This document shows positions 26,595 to 35,463 of a stretch of 64,000 bases of DNA, piece by piece. This DNA is from Paraburkholderia oxyphila NBRC 105797 (GTDB taxonomy: Bacteria; Pseudomonadota; Gammaproteobacteria; Burkholderiales; Burkholderiaceae), in the NCBI RefSeq assembly GCF_000685075.1, contig NZ_BAYD01000039.1, positions 24,713 to 88,712 on the forward strand. Direction: 5' to 3'. A program made the translations under genes and the position numbers. Position 1 is the stretch's first letter, and each line of letters begins with the position of its first letter. Below the pieces are notes generated by a model. It searched no databases. It had not been told where the DNA came from and worked only from the letters and a program-made list of their open reading frames with translations.

Positions 26595-27629
26595 ATGCCT
26601 GTTAGTGACTTCCAGATGGTCGAAGCGTGGACGAAGGTCCTCAAGCTATCGCGGCTCGAACCCCGGCAGAACGTCACGATTTTGACCAGCTCGGCCACAC
26701 ATCCGCAGACGCTCGCGACCGCGCTGATTGCAACCCAGTCGATGGGCGCGGTCGTGAACCGGCTCGATCTGCCGCCCGTCAATGGCGAGAAGGCCCTGAG
26801 CCGCGATTCGCTGGCTTATTTGGGCACGACGCCGCTGACCGGAAACCGGGCCGCCATTGCGGCGCTCAAGGAAAGCGACCTCGTGCTCGACCTGATGACG
26901 TTGCTGTTTTCGCCGGAGCAACTCGATATCCTGAAGACCGGAACGAAGATTCTGCTCGCCGTCGAGCCCCCCGAAGTGCTGACGCGGCTCGTGCCCACCG
27001 AGGCGGATCGCGAGCGCGTACTGGCCGCGCGAGCGCGCATTGCGCGGGCGAAAGAGATGCGCATCGTTTCCGGGGCAGGCACGGATTTTCGCTGCCCGCT
27101 CGGTGAATTCGAGCCGATCGCGGAATATGGTTATGTGGATGAGCCCGGACGGTGGGACCACTGGCCAAGCGGTTTCGCATTGACGTTCCCGAACGAGGGC
27201 GGCGCACACGGGCGTATCGTGATCGATCGCGGGGATATTCTGCTGCCGCAAAAGTGTTACGTGAACGCCCCGATCGCATTGACCGTCGAGCAGGGCTTCG
27301 CCACGCGCATCGAAGGCGCGATCGACGCGCAGTTACTGTCCGAATACATGGCCAGCTTCAACGATCCCGAGGCCTACGCGATCTCGCATATTGGCTGGGG
27401 GCTGCAACCGCGTGCCCACTGGTCGACGCTCGGGCTCTACGACCGCGAGGCGACCATCGGGATGGATGCGCGTGCCTTCGAGGGCAATTTTCTGTTCTCT
27501 CTCGGGCCCAACAACGAGGCCGGCGGAAAACGCACGACCACCTGCCACATCGACATTCCTCTGCGGCACTGCGACGTCTACCTCGACGGCGAGGCAGTCG
27601 TGCGCAATGGCGTGGTACTCGACCGATAG
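26595..27629 (+). CDS. nicX: 2,5-dihydroxypyridine 5,6-dioxygenase, NicX-like
   Basis: 344 residues. The non-heme Fe(II) ligands known for NicX fall at the same positions: His265 in AISHIGWG, His318 and Asp320 in TTCHIDIPLRH. The enzyme opens the pyridine ring of 2,5-dihydroxypyridine to N-formylmaleamate. ATG 26595 has AAGGAGG just ahead. Few other enzymes look like this family, so the assignment is strong and fixes the pathway as the maleamate route. Confidence 0.93.
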   Translation: MPVSDFQMVEAWTKVLKLSRLEPRQNVTILTSSATHPQTLATALIATQSMGAVVNRLDLPPVNGEKALSRDSLAYLGTTPLTGNRAAIAALKESDLVLDLMTLLFSPEQLDILKTGTKILLAVEPPEVLTRLVPTEADRERVLAARARIARAKEMRIVSGAGTDFRCPLGEFEPIAEYGYVDEPGRWDHWPSGFALTFPNEGGAHGRIVIDRGDILLPQKCYVNAPIALTVEQGFATRIEGAIDAQLLSEYMASFNDPEAYAISHIGWGLQPRAHWSTLGLYDREATIGMDARAFEGNFLFSLGPNNEAGGKRTTTCHIDIPLRHCDVYLDGEAVVRNGVVLDR

Positions 27630-27638
27630 GAGCAACCT

Positions 27639-28262
27639 ATGCCCAGCGATATCGACACCTACCAGCGCCAAAGCTTCGGGACGCCATTACAGCCGAAGGG
27701 GCAGGCAGGGCTGCTCATCATCGACTTCGTCAACGGCTTCGCCGATCCGGCCGTGTTTGGCGGCGGCAACATTGCGCAGGCGATTGCCAATACGGTGCCG
27801 CTCCTCGCGCATGCCCGAGAACAGGGCTGGCCGATCGCGCATACGCGCATCGTCTTTGCCGACGACGACTCGGACGAAAACATATTCACACTGAAGGTTC
27901 CTGGCTTGCTCACGTTGAAGGAGCACGCACACAACAGCGCGATCGTGCCGCAATTGACGCCTCGCGAAGGGGAACTCGTGGTGCGAAAAACGGTGCCTTC
28001 GGCGTTCTTCGGGACCTCGTTGGCCGCGTGGCTCGCGCAGCGTGGCGTGCAAACGCTGGTGGTGGCGGGGGCGGTGACAAGCGGTTGCGTGCGCTCGAGC
28101 GTCGTGGATGCCATGCAGTATGGCTTTCGGCCTTTCGTGTTGTCGGATTGTGTCGGCGATCGCGCCATCGCGCCGCACGATGCCAATCTGTTCGATATGG
28201 CGCAGAAGTATGCTGCCGTGATGCCGTGCGACGAAGCGCTCGACATGCTCGCGGCGCGATAG
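27639..28262 (+). CDS. nicF: Maleamate amidohydrolase, NicF-like
   Basis: 207 residues of the isochorismatase-like family. The catalytic triad is Asp29 (LLIIDFVNGF), Lys117 (VRKTVPSAFFGT) and Cys150 (TSGCVRSSVVDAM). NicF converts maleamate to maleate and ammonia. It starts 9 bp after the nicX stop and ends the run of five enzyme genes picC-isomerase-nicD-nicX-nicF. Confidence 0.92.
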   Translation: MPSDIDTYQRQSFGTPLQPKGQAGLLIIDFVNGFADPAVFGGGNIAQAIANTVPLLAHAREQGWPIAHTRIVFADDDSDENIFTLKVPGLLTLKEHAHNSAIVPQLTPREGELVVRKTVPSAFFGTSLAAWLAQRGVQTLVVAGAVTSGCVRSSVVDAMQYGFRPFVLSDCVGDRAIAPHDANLFDMAQKYAAVMPCDEALDMLAAR

Positions 28263-28404
28263 CAGGTAACAAGGAGCGGGCGCGTGAAACGTCGCGCGTT
28301 CGCTCCAGTGTCATGTCGTGAGGCGATTTCCGGCGATATGGACTCGCCGCTATTAATCAGTATAACTATTAAATATAAGGCCATCGTGCCTGCATGGAGA
28401 GACA

Positions 28405-30000
28405 ATGGATATCCCCAGGTCGGCGTCCTCGGCGCGCCCTGTCACCCGGCACGAGTTGACGCTGATCGTCGCGTCCTCGTTTGGCGCACTGCTCGAATGG
28501 TACGACTTTTATATCTACGCCGCGCTAGCTGGCACGTTCAGTACGTTGTTTTTCCCCAGCGGCAATGAAACCACGGCATTTCTGGCCAGTCTCGCCACGT
28601 TCGGCGCCGGGTTTCTTGTTCGTCCGCTCGGTGCGTTGTTTTTCGGCCGGCTCGGCGACAGGATTGGCCGCAAATACACCTTCATGGCCACCATCGTTCT
28701 GATGGGCATGGCGACCGTCGGTGTCGGGCTGCTGCCGCCTTTCACGAAAATCGGCATGCTCGCGCCGCTATTGCTCGTCGTGCTGCGACTGATGCAAGGC
28801 TTCGCGCTGGGAGGGGAAACGGGCGGCGCGGCGACTTACCTGGCCGAACACTCACCTGCGCACCGCCGCGGCTTTTACACCAGTTCTTTGCAGACTACGG
28901 CAACCCTGGGTCTGCTGACCTCGATCGCCGTAGTGAGCGCCAGTCGGGCGTTGATGGACAGCGCTGCGTTTCAGGAGTGGGGCTGGCGCGTGCCGTTCCT
29001 GGTATCGCTGATCTTGCTTCTGATCTCGGTCTATCTTCGCACCAGGCTGGCCGAATCGCCGACATTTCAGGCAATGAAACACGCGGGCACGTTGTCGAAG
29101 TCTCCGATTAGCGAGAGCTTTGGCAAGTGGGAGAACCTCAAGTATGTGCTCATCATGCTGTTTAGCACCGCGTCGGGTGTCGGGGTCGTGTTTGGGACCG
29201 GCCACTTCTACACGATGTATTTTCTGCAGAATACGTTGAAGGTCGCGCCCAACACCGTCAATCTTTACCTCTCCATTGCGCTGATCGGTGTCTTCCCGTT
29301 CTATCTGCTCTTCGGATGGCTTTCCGACCGTATCGGCCGCAAGTGGATCATGATGAGCGCCTGTCTGTTGCTGATGCTCACGACGCAGCCGATCTTTCAC
29401 GCGCTGACCCATTACGCGAATCCCGAACTGGAAGCGTTCCAGCAACGCTCGCCCGTGGTTGTCCATGCCGATGATTGCCGCTTTTCGCTGTTTGGCGCGC
29501 CGAAGTCCGAGTGCGACCGTATTCGCGCATTGCTGACTGCATCGGGGGTTTCGTACCAGCGGGTCCCGCTGCAAGCGGGTCAAACCACCGCAACCACCAT
29601 CGGCGGTTTGACTGTGCATGGGGCCGACCAGCAAGCCCTGGAGCATGCGCTGCTGGCGGCCGGCTGGGTGCAACACGCCGATCCCGAGCGGATCAACGCC
29701 CCCATGGTCGTGTTCCTCATGTGGGTGCTGATCATGTATCTGGCGATGATCTACGGACCCATGGCCGCGTTCATGGTCGAACTGTTCCCCGCGAGGATCC
29801 GCTATACGTCGCTGTCACTCCCGTTCCATGTCGGATCCGGATGGTTTGGCGGGATGCTGCCGTTTGTGGTTTCGGCGATGGCGGTGGCGAAGGGGAACGT
29901 CTACTTCGGCCTTTGGTACCCCGTAGTCGTCGCGGGTATCTCGCTGATCGTCGGTGTCGCTTTTGTCCCGGAAACCTGCCACCGGGACATATCGAAGTAA
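28405..30000 (+). CDS. MFS transporter, MHS family (probable picolinate uptake)
   Basis: 531 residues and 12 membrane segments. It has the MHS signature LEWYDFYIYAALAGT near the start and the cytoplasmic loop GRLGDRIGRKYTF. A hydrophilic insert of about 85 residues (around 345-430, with Cys residues in HADDCRFSLFGAPKSECDR) sits between helices 9 and 10 and should face the periplasm; such loops occur in some MHS members. Its place directly after nicF suggests import of the pathway substrate. Confidence 0.87.
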   Translation: MDIPRSASSARPVTRHELTLIVASSFGALLEWYDFYIYAALAGTFSTLFFPSGNETTAFLASLATFGAGFLVRPLGALFFGRLGDRIGRKYTFMATIVLMGMATVGVGLLPPFTKIGMLAPLLLVVLRLMQGFALGGETGGAATYLAEHSPAHRRGFYTSSLQTTATLGLLTSIAVVSASRALMDSAAFQEWGWRVPFLVSLILLLISVYLRTRLAESPTFQAMKHAGTLSKSPISESFGKWENLKYVLIMLFSTASGVGVVFGTGHFYTMYFLQNTLKVAPNTVNLYLSIALIGVFPFYLLFGWLSDRIGRKWIMMSACLLLMLTTQPIFHALTHYANPELEAFQQRSPVVVHADDCRFSLFGAPKSECDRIRALLTASGVSYQRVPLQAGQTTATTIGGLTVHGADQQALEHALLAAGWVQHADPERINAPMVVFLMWVLIMYLAMIYGPMAAFMVELFPARIRYTSLSLPFHVGSGWFGGMLPFVVSAMAVAKGNVYFGLWYPVVVAGISLIVGVAFVPETCHRDISK

Positions 30001-30030
30001 CTGAAAGCGCTCACTTCAATCAGGAAGTTT

Positions 30031-30054
30031 CTCCCTGTGCGTTCGCACAGGGAG
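30031..30054 (+). terminator. Hairpin terminator between transporter and porin
   Basis: CTCCCTGTGC pairs perfectly with GCACAGGGAG around a GTTC loop, followed by GCCTTCTT. It lies 30 bp after the transporter stop and should at least attenuate read-through into the porin gene. Confidence 0.6.
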
Positions 30055-30087
30055 GCCTTCTTGCGACCTCTCGAACAGGGATTCGAA

Positions 30088-31179
30088 ATGAAAATGTCAT
30101 GGGCCGCAGCTGCGACGGCATGGACTTTCGTGGCCGCCGCATCCGTGCATGCGCAGTCTTCCGTGCAACTCTGGGGGGCGCTGGACGCGGGCATTACGAT
30201 GGTGACCAATGCGAAAGGTGGCCACGCCTACACGATGGACAACGGCATCGCGACGCCCAACCTGTGGGGCCTGCGGGGCACAGAAGACCTCGGTGGCGGC
30301 AATAAGGCGATATTCGAACTGATCGACCAGTTCAATCTCGGTACGGGCGCCATTTTTCCGACCAATGGCGGCGGACTTTTTGGTCGAAATGCTTATGTGG
30401 GGCTTGCGAATGACCGCTACGGGAAGCTGACGCTCGGCGAGCAGTACGATTTCATGATCGACTCGTTGCTGCGCTTCGACAATTCGATCTCCATCGCGGG
30501 ACTCTATGGTTTCAGACAGGGGCCGTTTTCCGCGCTTGGCATTCCTGGCAACTCAACCGGGAGCTCGAACTTCGATCGCATGTCCGGCACCGCCATGCCG
30601 AACTCGGTCAAATACACGACGCCCACCTGGTACGGACTGTCGGCCGGGGCGCAATACGGCTTTGGTGGCGCCGCGGGCTCGGTGGCGCGCAATGACGGCA
30701 ACAGCTTCGGCGTCAATTATTCCAATGGCCCGGTTTCCGTCGGCGCGGCGTACACGTATCAGCGCTACGCGCAACTCTCGGACGGTATAGGCGGGATACG
30801 CAACTTCGGCGCCGGTGCGGAGTACCGGTTCGGTCTGTCCGGCATTAACGTGCTGTACACGAACACGAAAAACACGGCAAACAACGCGACGATCAACGTG
30901 TACCTGATCGGCGCGCACTATCAGGCGACGCCGGCTTTATCGGTGGGTGGCGACTACGAACTGATGAAAGGCAATGCGGTGCTCGCCGGCAACAAGGCCA
31001 ACCAGTTTGCACTGGGCCTGCGTTACGCGCTGTCGAAAGCTACCTTGCTGTACACGGAAGCGGTGTACCAGAAGGTGAGCGGGGAGCACGATCCCCAGGC
31101 GTGGATCATGGCGGTATCGAGCGCATCGAGCAACGACAAGCAACTGCTCGCGCGGGTGGGAATCCTGCATCGCTTCTGA
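30088..31179 (+). CDS. Gram-negative porin (OmpC family)
   Basis: 363 residues. A signal peptide ends near Ala23 in ASVHAQSSVQLWGALDAG. The body is the Burkholderia-type porin, with the early NLWGLRGTEDLGGGNKAIFELIDQF and the last strand ARVGILHRF ending in Phe as required for outer-membrane assembly. ATG 30088 gives a proper signal peptide; an earlier in-frame start does not. By position it probably admits picolinate across the outer membrane. Confidence 0.9.
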   Translation: MKMSWAAAATAWTFVAAASVHAQSSVQLWGALDAGITMVTNAKGGHAYTMDNGIATPNLWGLRGTEDLGGGNKAIFELIDQFNLGTGAIFPTNGGGLFGRNAYVGLANDRYGKLTLGEQYDFMIDSLLRFDNSISIAGLYGFRQGPFSALGIPGNSTGSSNFDRMSGTAMPNSVKYTTPTWYGLSAGAQYGFGGAAGSVARNDGNSFGVNYSNGPVSVGAAYTYQRYAQLSDGIGGIRNFGAGAEYRFGLSGINVLYTNTKNTANNATINVYLIGAHYQATPALSVGGDYELMKGNAVLAGNKANQFALGLRYALSKATLLYTEAVYQKVSGEHDPQAWIMAVSSASSNDKQLLARVGILHRF

Positions 31180-31199
31180 TGGCGCACGCCAGTGGACTT

Positions 31200-31700
31200 T
31201 CAGTCGAAATGTTTCAGCGATGTACGTCCGTACTGGTTATTGCCTTCGACCAGCAGCATCATCATGCGAACGAACTCGGCGCGCTCTTTTGGATCCAGCG
31301 GGGCAAGAAACCGGACTTGGGCTTCGCGCATGCTCTCGTACATCTCGTTCATGACACGACGTCCTTTGGTGGTGATATTGGCGATCTTCTGGCGCCCGTC
31401 GGCGGGACTCGGCTCGCGCTTGACGAGCCCACGTTCCTCGAGCCGGCGCAACACATCGGCCATCGTTGTGCGGTCGACACCGACTTCGGCGCACAGGGAG
31501 GTCTGGTCGAGTCCCGGCCGCTCACTCAGGGTGGTCAACAGGCCGTATTGAACCGGTGTGATTTCGAAGCCCTTGCAGCACTCGAAGAACAGCGCGATAT
31601 GAATCTGATTGAGACGGCGGATGAGAAAGCCAGGGCGCTGCCACAAATGCCCGGTTTCGATGGTGGCGCTGGCAGCTTTCGTATCGGCAACGGTGCCCAT
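31200..31700 (-). CDS. picR: MarR-family regulator (probable PicR repressor)
   Basis: About 166 residues. The winged helix reads LTTLSERPGLDQTSLCAEVGVDRTTMADVLRRLEERGLVKREPSPADGRQKIANIT. The ATG at 31700 has AAAGG 7 nt ahead; the longer form from 31721 has no site. The pic cluster of A. faecalis JQ135 is controlled by a MarR-type repressor, PicR, released by 6-hydroxypicolinate. The TCAG-N4-CTGA palindromes here fit its operators. The gene converges with the porin gene and diverges from the second transporter. Confidence 0.85.
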   Translation of the reverse strand: MGTVADTKAASATIETGHLWQRPGFLIRRLNQIHIALFFECCKGFEITPVQYGLLTTLSERPGLDQTSLCAEVGVDRTTMADVLRRLEERGLVKREPSPADGRQKIANITTKGRRVMNEMYESMREAQVRFLAPLDPKERAEFVRMMMLLVEGNNQYGRTSLKHFD

Positions 31701-31884
31701 GTTCGACCTTTTGAAAAGCACTAACTATGCAAGTTTAACGGCGTCCTGCTCACCTGTCACAAACGTCGGTTCGAACAGGAGGCCGGCCTGTATCGGGACG
31801 ACGAACGAATCAGGACAAACCCTCCCTTGAACACTCGACAAAGGATGTTGCGCACGGCATTTTTTCCGGATACAACGTAAACCG

Positions 31885-31896
31885 TCAGCGTACTGA
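31885..31896. promoter_or_regulatory. Candidate PicR operator 3 (picR side of the divergent gap)
   Basis: TCAGCGTACTGA; read on the minus strand it is TCAGTACGCTGA, identical to operator 2. It lies 185 bp upstream of the picR start in the 385-bp divergent gap and could mediate autoregulation. Confidence 0.65.
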
Positions 31897-32021
31897 ATAA
31901 TTGATGACGGAGCAAATCTTTTCCACCCCACGGTCCGAGTAGCCGCCGCTAACAAGAAAACGGCACTTCGCAACAAGATCGGGAACCTTGGGACTTTTGT
32001 CCTCATGTTCCACCCATATGA

Positions 32022-32033
32022 TCAGTGTACTGA
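32022..32033. promoter_or_regulatory. Candidate PicR operator 4 (second MFS gene)
   Basis: TCAGTGTACTGA within ATCAGTGTACTGAT. It begins on the last base of a -10-like TATGAT (32017-32022) and is 53 bp before the transporter ATG, so binding should block that promoter. Confidence 0.65.
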
Positions 32034-32085
32034 TTATGTGAGGCGTGCGTCGGCCTCGGATTCAATCTGTGTTTGGAGATCAGCG

Positions 32086-33411
32086 ATGAGTTCTACCCCT
32101 ATCCGTACGGATCAGGCTGCCCTGGAAGGGCGCTCAATGAGCCGCAACGACATCAAGACCCTCTCGCTTGCGTCGCTGGGCGGCGCGCTCGAGTACTACG
32201 ACTTCATCGTTGCCGTGTTCTTTACCAAGCTGCTTGCAACGGTATTTTTCCCGCCCCACACGCCGCCGTGGCTCGCGCAACTGGAGGTGTTCTGCATTTT
32301 CGCGGCCGGGTATCTGGTGCGCCCCATCGGCGGGATCTTCTTTGCGCACTTCGGCGACAGAATAGGCCGCAAGAAGATGTTTGCACTGAGCCTGTTCCTG
32401 ATGGCCGCTCCCACGCTGCTAATCGGACTCTTGCCCAGCTATGCCACGTTCGGCCTCGGTGCGCCCTTGCTGTTCCTGCTATGCCGCGTGCTCCAGGGTT
32501 TGTCGGTCGGCGGTGAGGTGCCGGGGGCATGGATCTTCTGTGCGGAACATGTCCGGCGTGACCGGGTCGGTCTCGCATGCGGCCTGCTGATGTCGGGCTT
32601 GTGCACGGGCATCCTGCTTGGCGCATTGAGCGCGAAGTTTCTCATCGGCAATCTCGACGCAGACAGCCTCACGACATGGGGATGGCGTGTTCCTTTCATT
32701 GCCGGCGGTCTGTTCGGGTTGATCTCGGTTTATCTGCGCCGCTACTTGCAGGAAACGCCGGTGTTCGAGGCCCTTCGTGTGAAGCGTCAAGCCGACTCGC
32801 GGCTGCCGCTTTCGGTCGTGCTCACGCAGCATGGCAAGGCGGTGCTTGTCGGCCTGCTGGTTACGTGGGTGTTCTCGGGAATTTTCGTTCTCTATTTCCT
32901 TTACACGCCCACGCTTTTGCAGACGCAGTTTCACTTTGCGCCCAGGGAGGTGTTCACCAATAACTCGTGGTCGATACTCGGTCTGATTATGGGCAGCTCA
33001 GTGGCGGGCTGGGCCGCGGACAAGATCGGCGGCGGCCGCGCCTATGCGATCGGCAGCGCCGCGATGCTGGCCGTGAGTGTGGCCTTCTTCATGGCGCTTG
33101 CCGCGAAGAGCGCCGCGGTTTGGCCGCTTTATATCGCCGGAGGATTCATCATCGGCACGATCACGCTCGGGCCTTACATCATCGTCAAGTCGTTTCCGGC
33201 TGAAGTTCGCTTCACGGGCTTCGGGCTGTCGTACAACGTCGCCTATGCCGTGTTCGGCGGCACCGCGCCGGCGCTCGCGTCCTATCTCGTGGGCAAGCAG
33301 GGCATCGTGATGGCGCCGGCGTGGTATATCGCAGCACTGTCCGTGCTGGGGCTGCTGATCGGCGTGATCTGGCGTGCGCCGCATCACGCCGACCCTGTGG
33401 CAGCGCACTGA
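32086..33411 (+). CDS. MFS transporter, MHS family
   Basis: 441 residues and 12 membrane segments. It shows GGALEYYDFIVAVFFTKLL at the start, the loop FGDRIGRKKMFAL, and RVLQGLSVGGEVPGAW. TTGGAG precedes the ATG. An operator of the picolinate cluster lies just upstream, so it is likely a second member of that regulon, either an alternative importer or an exporter. It converges on the second catabolic locus, with a strong hairpin in between. Confidence 0.88.
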   Translation: MSSTPIRTDQAALEGRSMSRNDIKTLSLASLGGALEYYDFIVAVFFTKLLATVFFPPHTPPWLAQLEVFCIFAAGYLVRPIGGIFFAHFGDRIGRKKMFALSLFLMAAPTLLIGLLPSYATFGLGAPLLFLLCRVLQGLSVGGEVPGAWIFCAEHVRRDRVGLACGLLMSGLCTGILLGALSAKFLIGNLDADSLTTWGWRVPFIAGGLFGLISVYLRRYLQETPVFEALRVKRQADSRLPLSVVLTQHGKAVLVGLLVTWVFSGIFVLYFLYTPTLLQTQFHFAPREVFTNNSWSILGLIMGSSVAGWAADKIGGGRAYAIGSAAMLAVSVAFFMALAAKSAAVWPLYIAGGFIIGTITLGPYIIVKSFPAEVRFTGFGLSYNVAYAVFGGTAPALASYLVGKQGIVMAPAWYIAALSVLGLLIGVIWRAPHHADPVAAH

Positions 33412-33421
33412 TTCTGCTGCG

Positions 33422-33462
33422 CGGCCCGCACCGTTTCTGGGTCGCCATACGGGTGCGGGCCG
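33422..33462 (+). terminator. Bidirectional hairpin terminator
   Basis: CGGCCCGCACC pairs perfectly over 11 bp with GGTGCGGGCCG around a 19-nt loop, followed by TTT. It lies in the 123-bp gap between two convergent operons. Confidence 0.65.
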
Positions 33463-33534
33463 TTTCACGGCGCCAGGTCATCTGTGCGCCGGCCCGAATC
33501 CGGCACATGGGCGTGAACGCCGCGTTGTCACGAA

Positions 33535-34287
33535 TCACACCGCCTGCAACAACGCACCGGCGCCTGGCACCACCGGCGCCAAATCGAGATGCTCGAGCAT
33601 CCGCCGTACCGTGCAGATAGCAGTCGACACCGTTGGAATTCCGGTCGCATCCTGAATGCGCTGGACGGCCGGCAGCGACGGCATCTGCACGCATGCGGAT
33701 GCGACGATCACGTCGACGCCACGCGTATCCAGGCGCTTTACGTCTTCCAGCAATTGCAGCGGGTCACGCCGGCCCACTTCCAGATTGTCGGGAATTTCGA
33801 AGCAGATCGCATCGGCGACTTCGATCCCTTCGTGCTCGATGTACTGCACGACAAGGTCGGTCAGTGGCTTCATGTAAGGCGCCATGAGCGCAATGCGGCG
33901 CGCACCCAGCGTCTTCAGCCCTTCGACCAGCGCGCCAGCCGATGTCATCACCGGGGCGAGGCACTGGTTGGCCCGCGCGACTTCGGTCAGTTCCCGCTCG
34001 GTCTGGCGGTGATACCCGAGACCCATCGCCATGATGGCCACGAGGCACGCGGTGCTCATCACGTCCACCCGTGCGTCGGCCAGTTCCGCGGCGCAGCGCA
34101 GCCCCTCCTTGTTCATCGCAGCCAGTTCCTCCCGGGTCACCTTGTGCATGCGCATTCGGCTCGAGTGGAACGTGAAGCGCTCGTCGGGGCGAATCGCCTC
34201 GCGTGCGCGGAACATGGCGGGAATCTCGGTCTCCATCGTCGTGTTGGAGCTGGGCACGATTTGCCCGATGCGGTAAAGCTGGGTCAC
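33535..34287 (-). CDS. Maleate cis-trans isomerase, second copy
   Basis: 250 residues, clearly paralogous to the isomerase at 24930. It shares RIGQIVPSSNTTMETEIPAM, the catalytic TACLVAIMAMG and SACVQMPSLPA cysteines, and PVVPGAGALL at the end, but diverges elsewhere. It is the last gene of a five-enzyme operon on the minus strand. Its presence says that this second pathway also ends in maleate, to be converted to fumarate. Confidence 0.9.
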   Translation of the reverse strand: MTQLYRIGQIVPSSNTTMETEIPAMFRAREAIRPDERFTFHSSRMRMHKVTREELAAMNKEGLRCAAELADARVDVMSTACLVAIMAMGLGYHRQTERELTEVARANQCLAPVMTSAGALVEGLKTLGARRIALMAPYMKPLTDLVVQYIEHEGIEVADAICFEIPDNLEVGRRDPLQLLEDVKRLDTRGVDVIVASACVQMPSLPAVQRIQDATGIPTVSTAICTVRRMLEHLDLAPVVPGAGALLQAV

Positions 34288-34317
34288 GGTGTCTTCCTCT
34301 ATTCGAAGGTGCGGGTA

Positions 34318-35463
34318 TCAGGCAACCACGGGGCTACCCTGCAGCGCTTCGCAGGCCGCGGCGAAACGCGGGTCGCGCTGCTTGAGGTCCTCGTGGCTGA
34401 CCTGTCCGGTGCGGCGCATATAGTCGTAGGCGAAGCGCAGCGGATCGAGGTGCAGCTTGTCGGCGACGTTCTCGTACCAGTCGAGGCTTTTCGCCGCCGC
34501 GCTCTGGAAGCTCGACGAGGCGGGCCGGCGCTCGGCCTCGAATGCCTCGAACGCGCTGGGGAGGCTGTCCGGATGCGCCGCCACCGCGCGGTGCAGCGCG
34601 ATCGCGTCCTGCATCGCCATGCGCGTGCCCGAGCCGAGCGAGAAGTGCACGGTGCGCAGCGCATCGCCGAGCAGGACGATGTTGCCGTGGCTCCAGCGCT
34701 CGTTGCTGACGATGTTCGCTTCGAACCAGAGCGAACGGTTGGTCAGCAACTCGTTGCTGCCCAGCTCGGCGCGAAACACCTCGGTGCAGAAACGCCGGCT
34801 CTCGTCCTCGCTCGCCTTGTCGAGCCCGGCGCGTTGCCAGGTCGAGGGATCGACCTCGACCAGGAAGGTCGACAGTTCGGGGCTGTACTGATAGCTGTGC
34901 GCGATGAACACGCCATGCTCGGTTTCACGAAAAATCAGCGAGACGGGGTGGAAGCGCTGATGCGTACCGTACCAGGCGAACTTGTTGCGGCGCCTGACGA
35001 ACTGCGGTTGAAAGTGTGCGGCCAATTGGGTGCGCACCGCGCTGTTGCCGCCGTCGGCGGCCACCAGCAAGTCGCAGTCCGTGGCAAGCGCACGGACATC
35101 GTCGATGCGCCGGCCGTATTCGAAGCGGATCCCCTCGCGCTCGCATGCATGCTGCAGAACCCGCAACATGTCGATGCGCGAGGTGCGCGAGAAGTGGTTG
35201 CCGTGCACCTGCACGTGGGTGCCCCGGTGCACGATTTCCATGTAGTCGCAGCGCTCATGGTGAGCGATGAACGCCTCGAAGAAAGCCGGGTCGGCTTCCT
35301 TGAGGAAGGACAGGCCGACGTCGGAGAACACGACGCCCCAGCCATAAGTCGCGCCCTCGGGGTTTTGTTCGTAGATGCGGATTTGATGAGCGCGATTGTG
35401 CTTCTTGGCTAGCAGTGCGAAATACATGCCGGCCGGGCCGGCGCCCACGATGTCGATCTTCAT
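34318..35463 (-). CDS. FAD monooxygenase, salicyloyl-CoA 5-hydroxylase-like
   Basis: 381 residues. FAD-binding GAGPAGMYFALLAKKHN lies at the N-terminus, and ATYGWGVVFSD and GNIVLLGDALRTVHFSLGSGT contact the flavin. The pattern matches salicyloyl-CoA 5-hydroxylase and the N-terminal half of 2-aminobenzoyl-CoA monooxygenase/reductase, which hydroxylate CoA-activated aromatic acids. The neighbouring CoA ligase supports a CoA-ester substrate. The ATG overlaps the stop of a 30-codon reading frame upstream. Confidence 0.87.
   Translation of the reverse strand: MKIDIVGAGPAGMYFALLAKKHNRAHQIRIYEQNPEGATYGWGVVFSDVGLSFLKEADPAFFEAFIAHHERCDYMEIVHRGTHVQVHGNHFSRTSRIDMLRVLQHACEREGIRFEYGRRIDDVRALATDCDLLVAADGGNSAVRTQLAAHFQPQFVRRRNKFAWYGTHQRFHPVSLIFRETEHGVFIAHSYQYSPELSTFLVEVDPSTWQRAGLDKASEDESRRFCTEVFRAELGSNELLTNRSLWFEANIVSNERWSHGNIVLLGDALRTVHFSLGSGTRMAMQDAIALHRAVAAHPDSLPSAFEAFEAERRPASSSFQSAAAKSLDWYENVADKLHLDPLRFAYDYMRRTGQVSHEDLKQRDPRFAAACEALQGSPVVA

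Noticed and set aside
28352..28371. TTAATCAGTATAACTATTAA before the MFS gene at 28405, resembling a fifth PicR site.
   Set aside because: It has TCAG but not CTGA at the right spacing; too degenerate to call.
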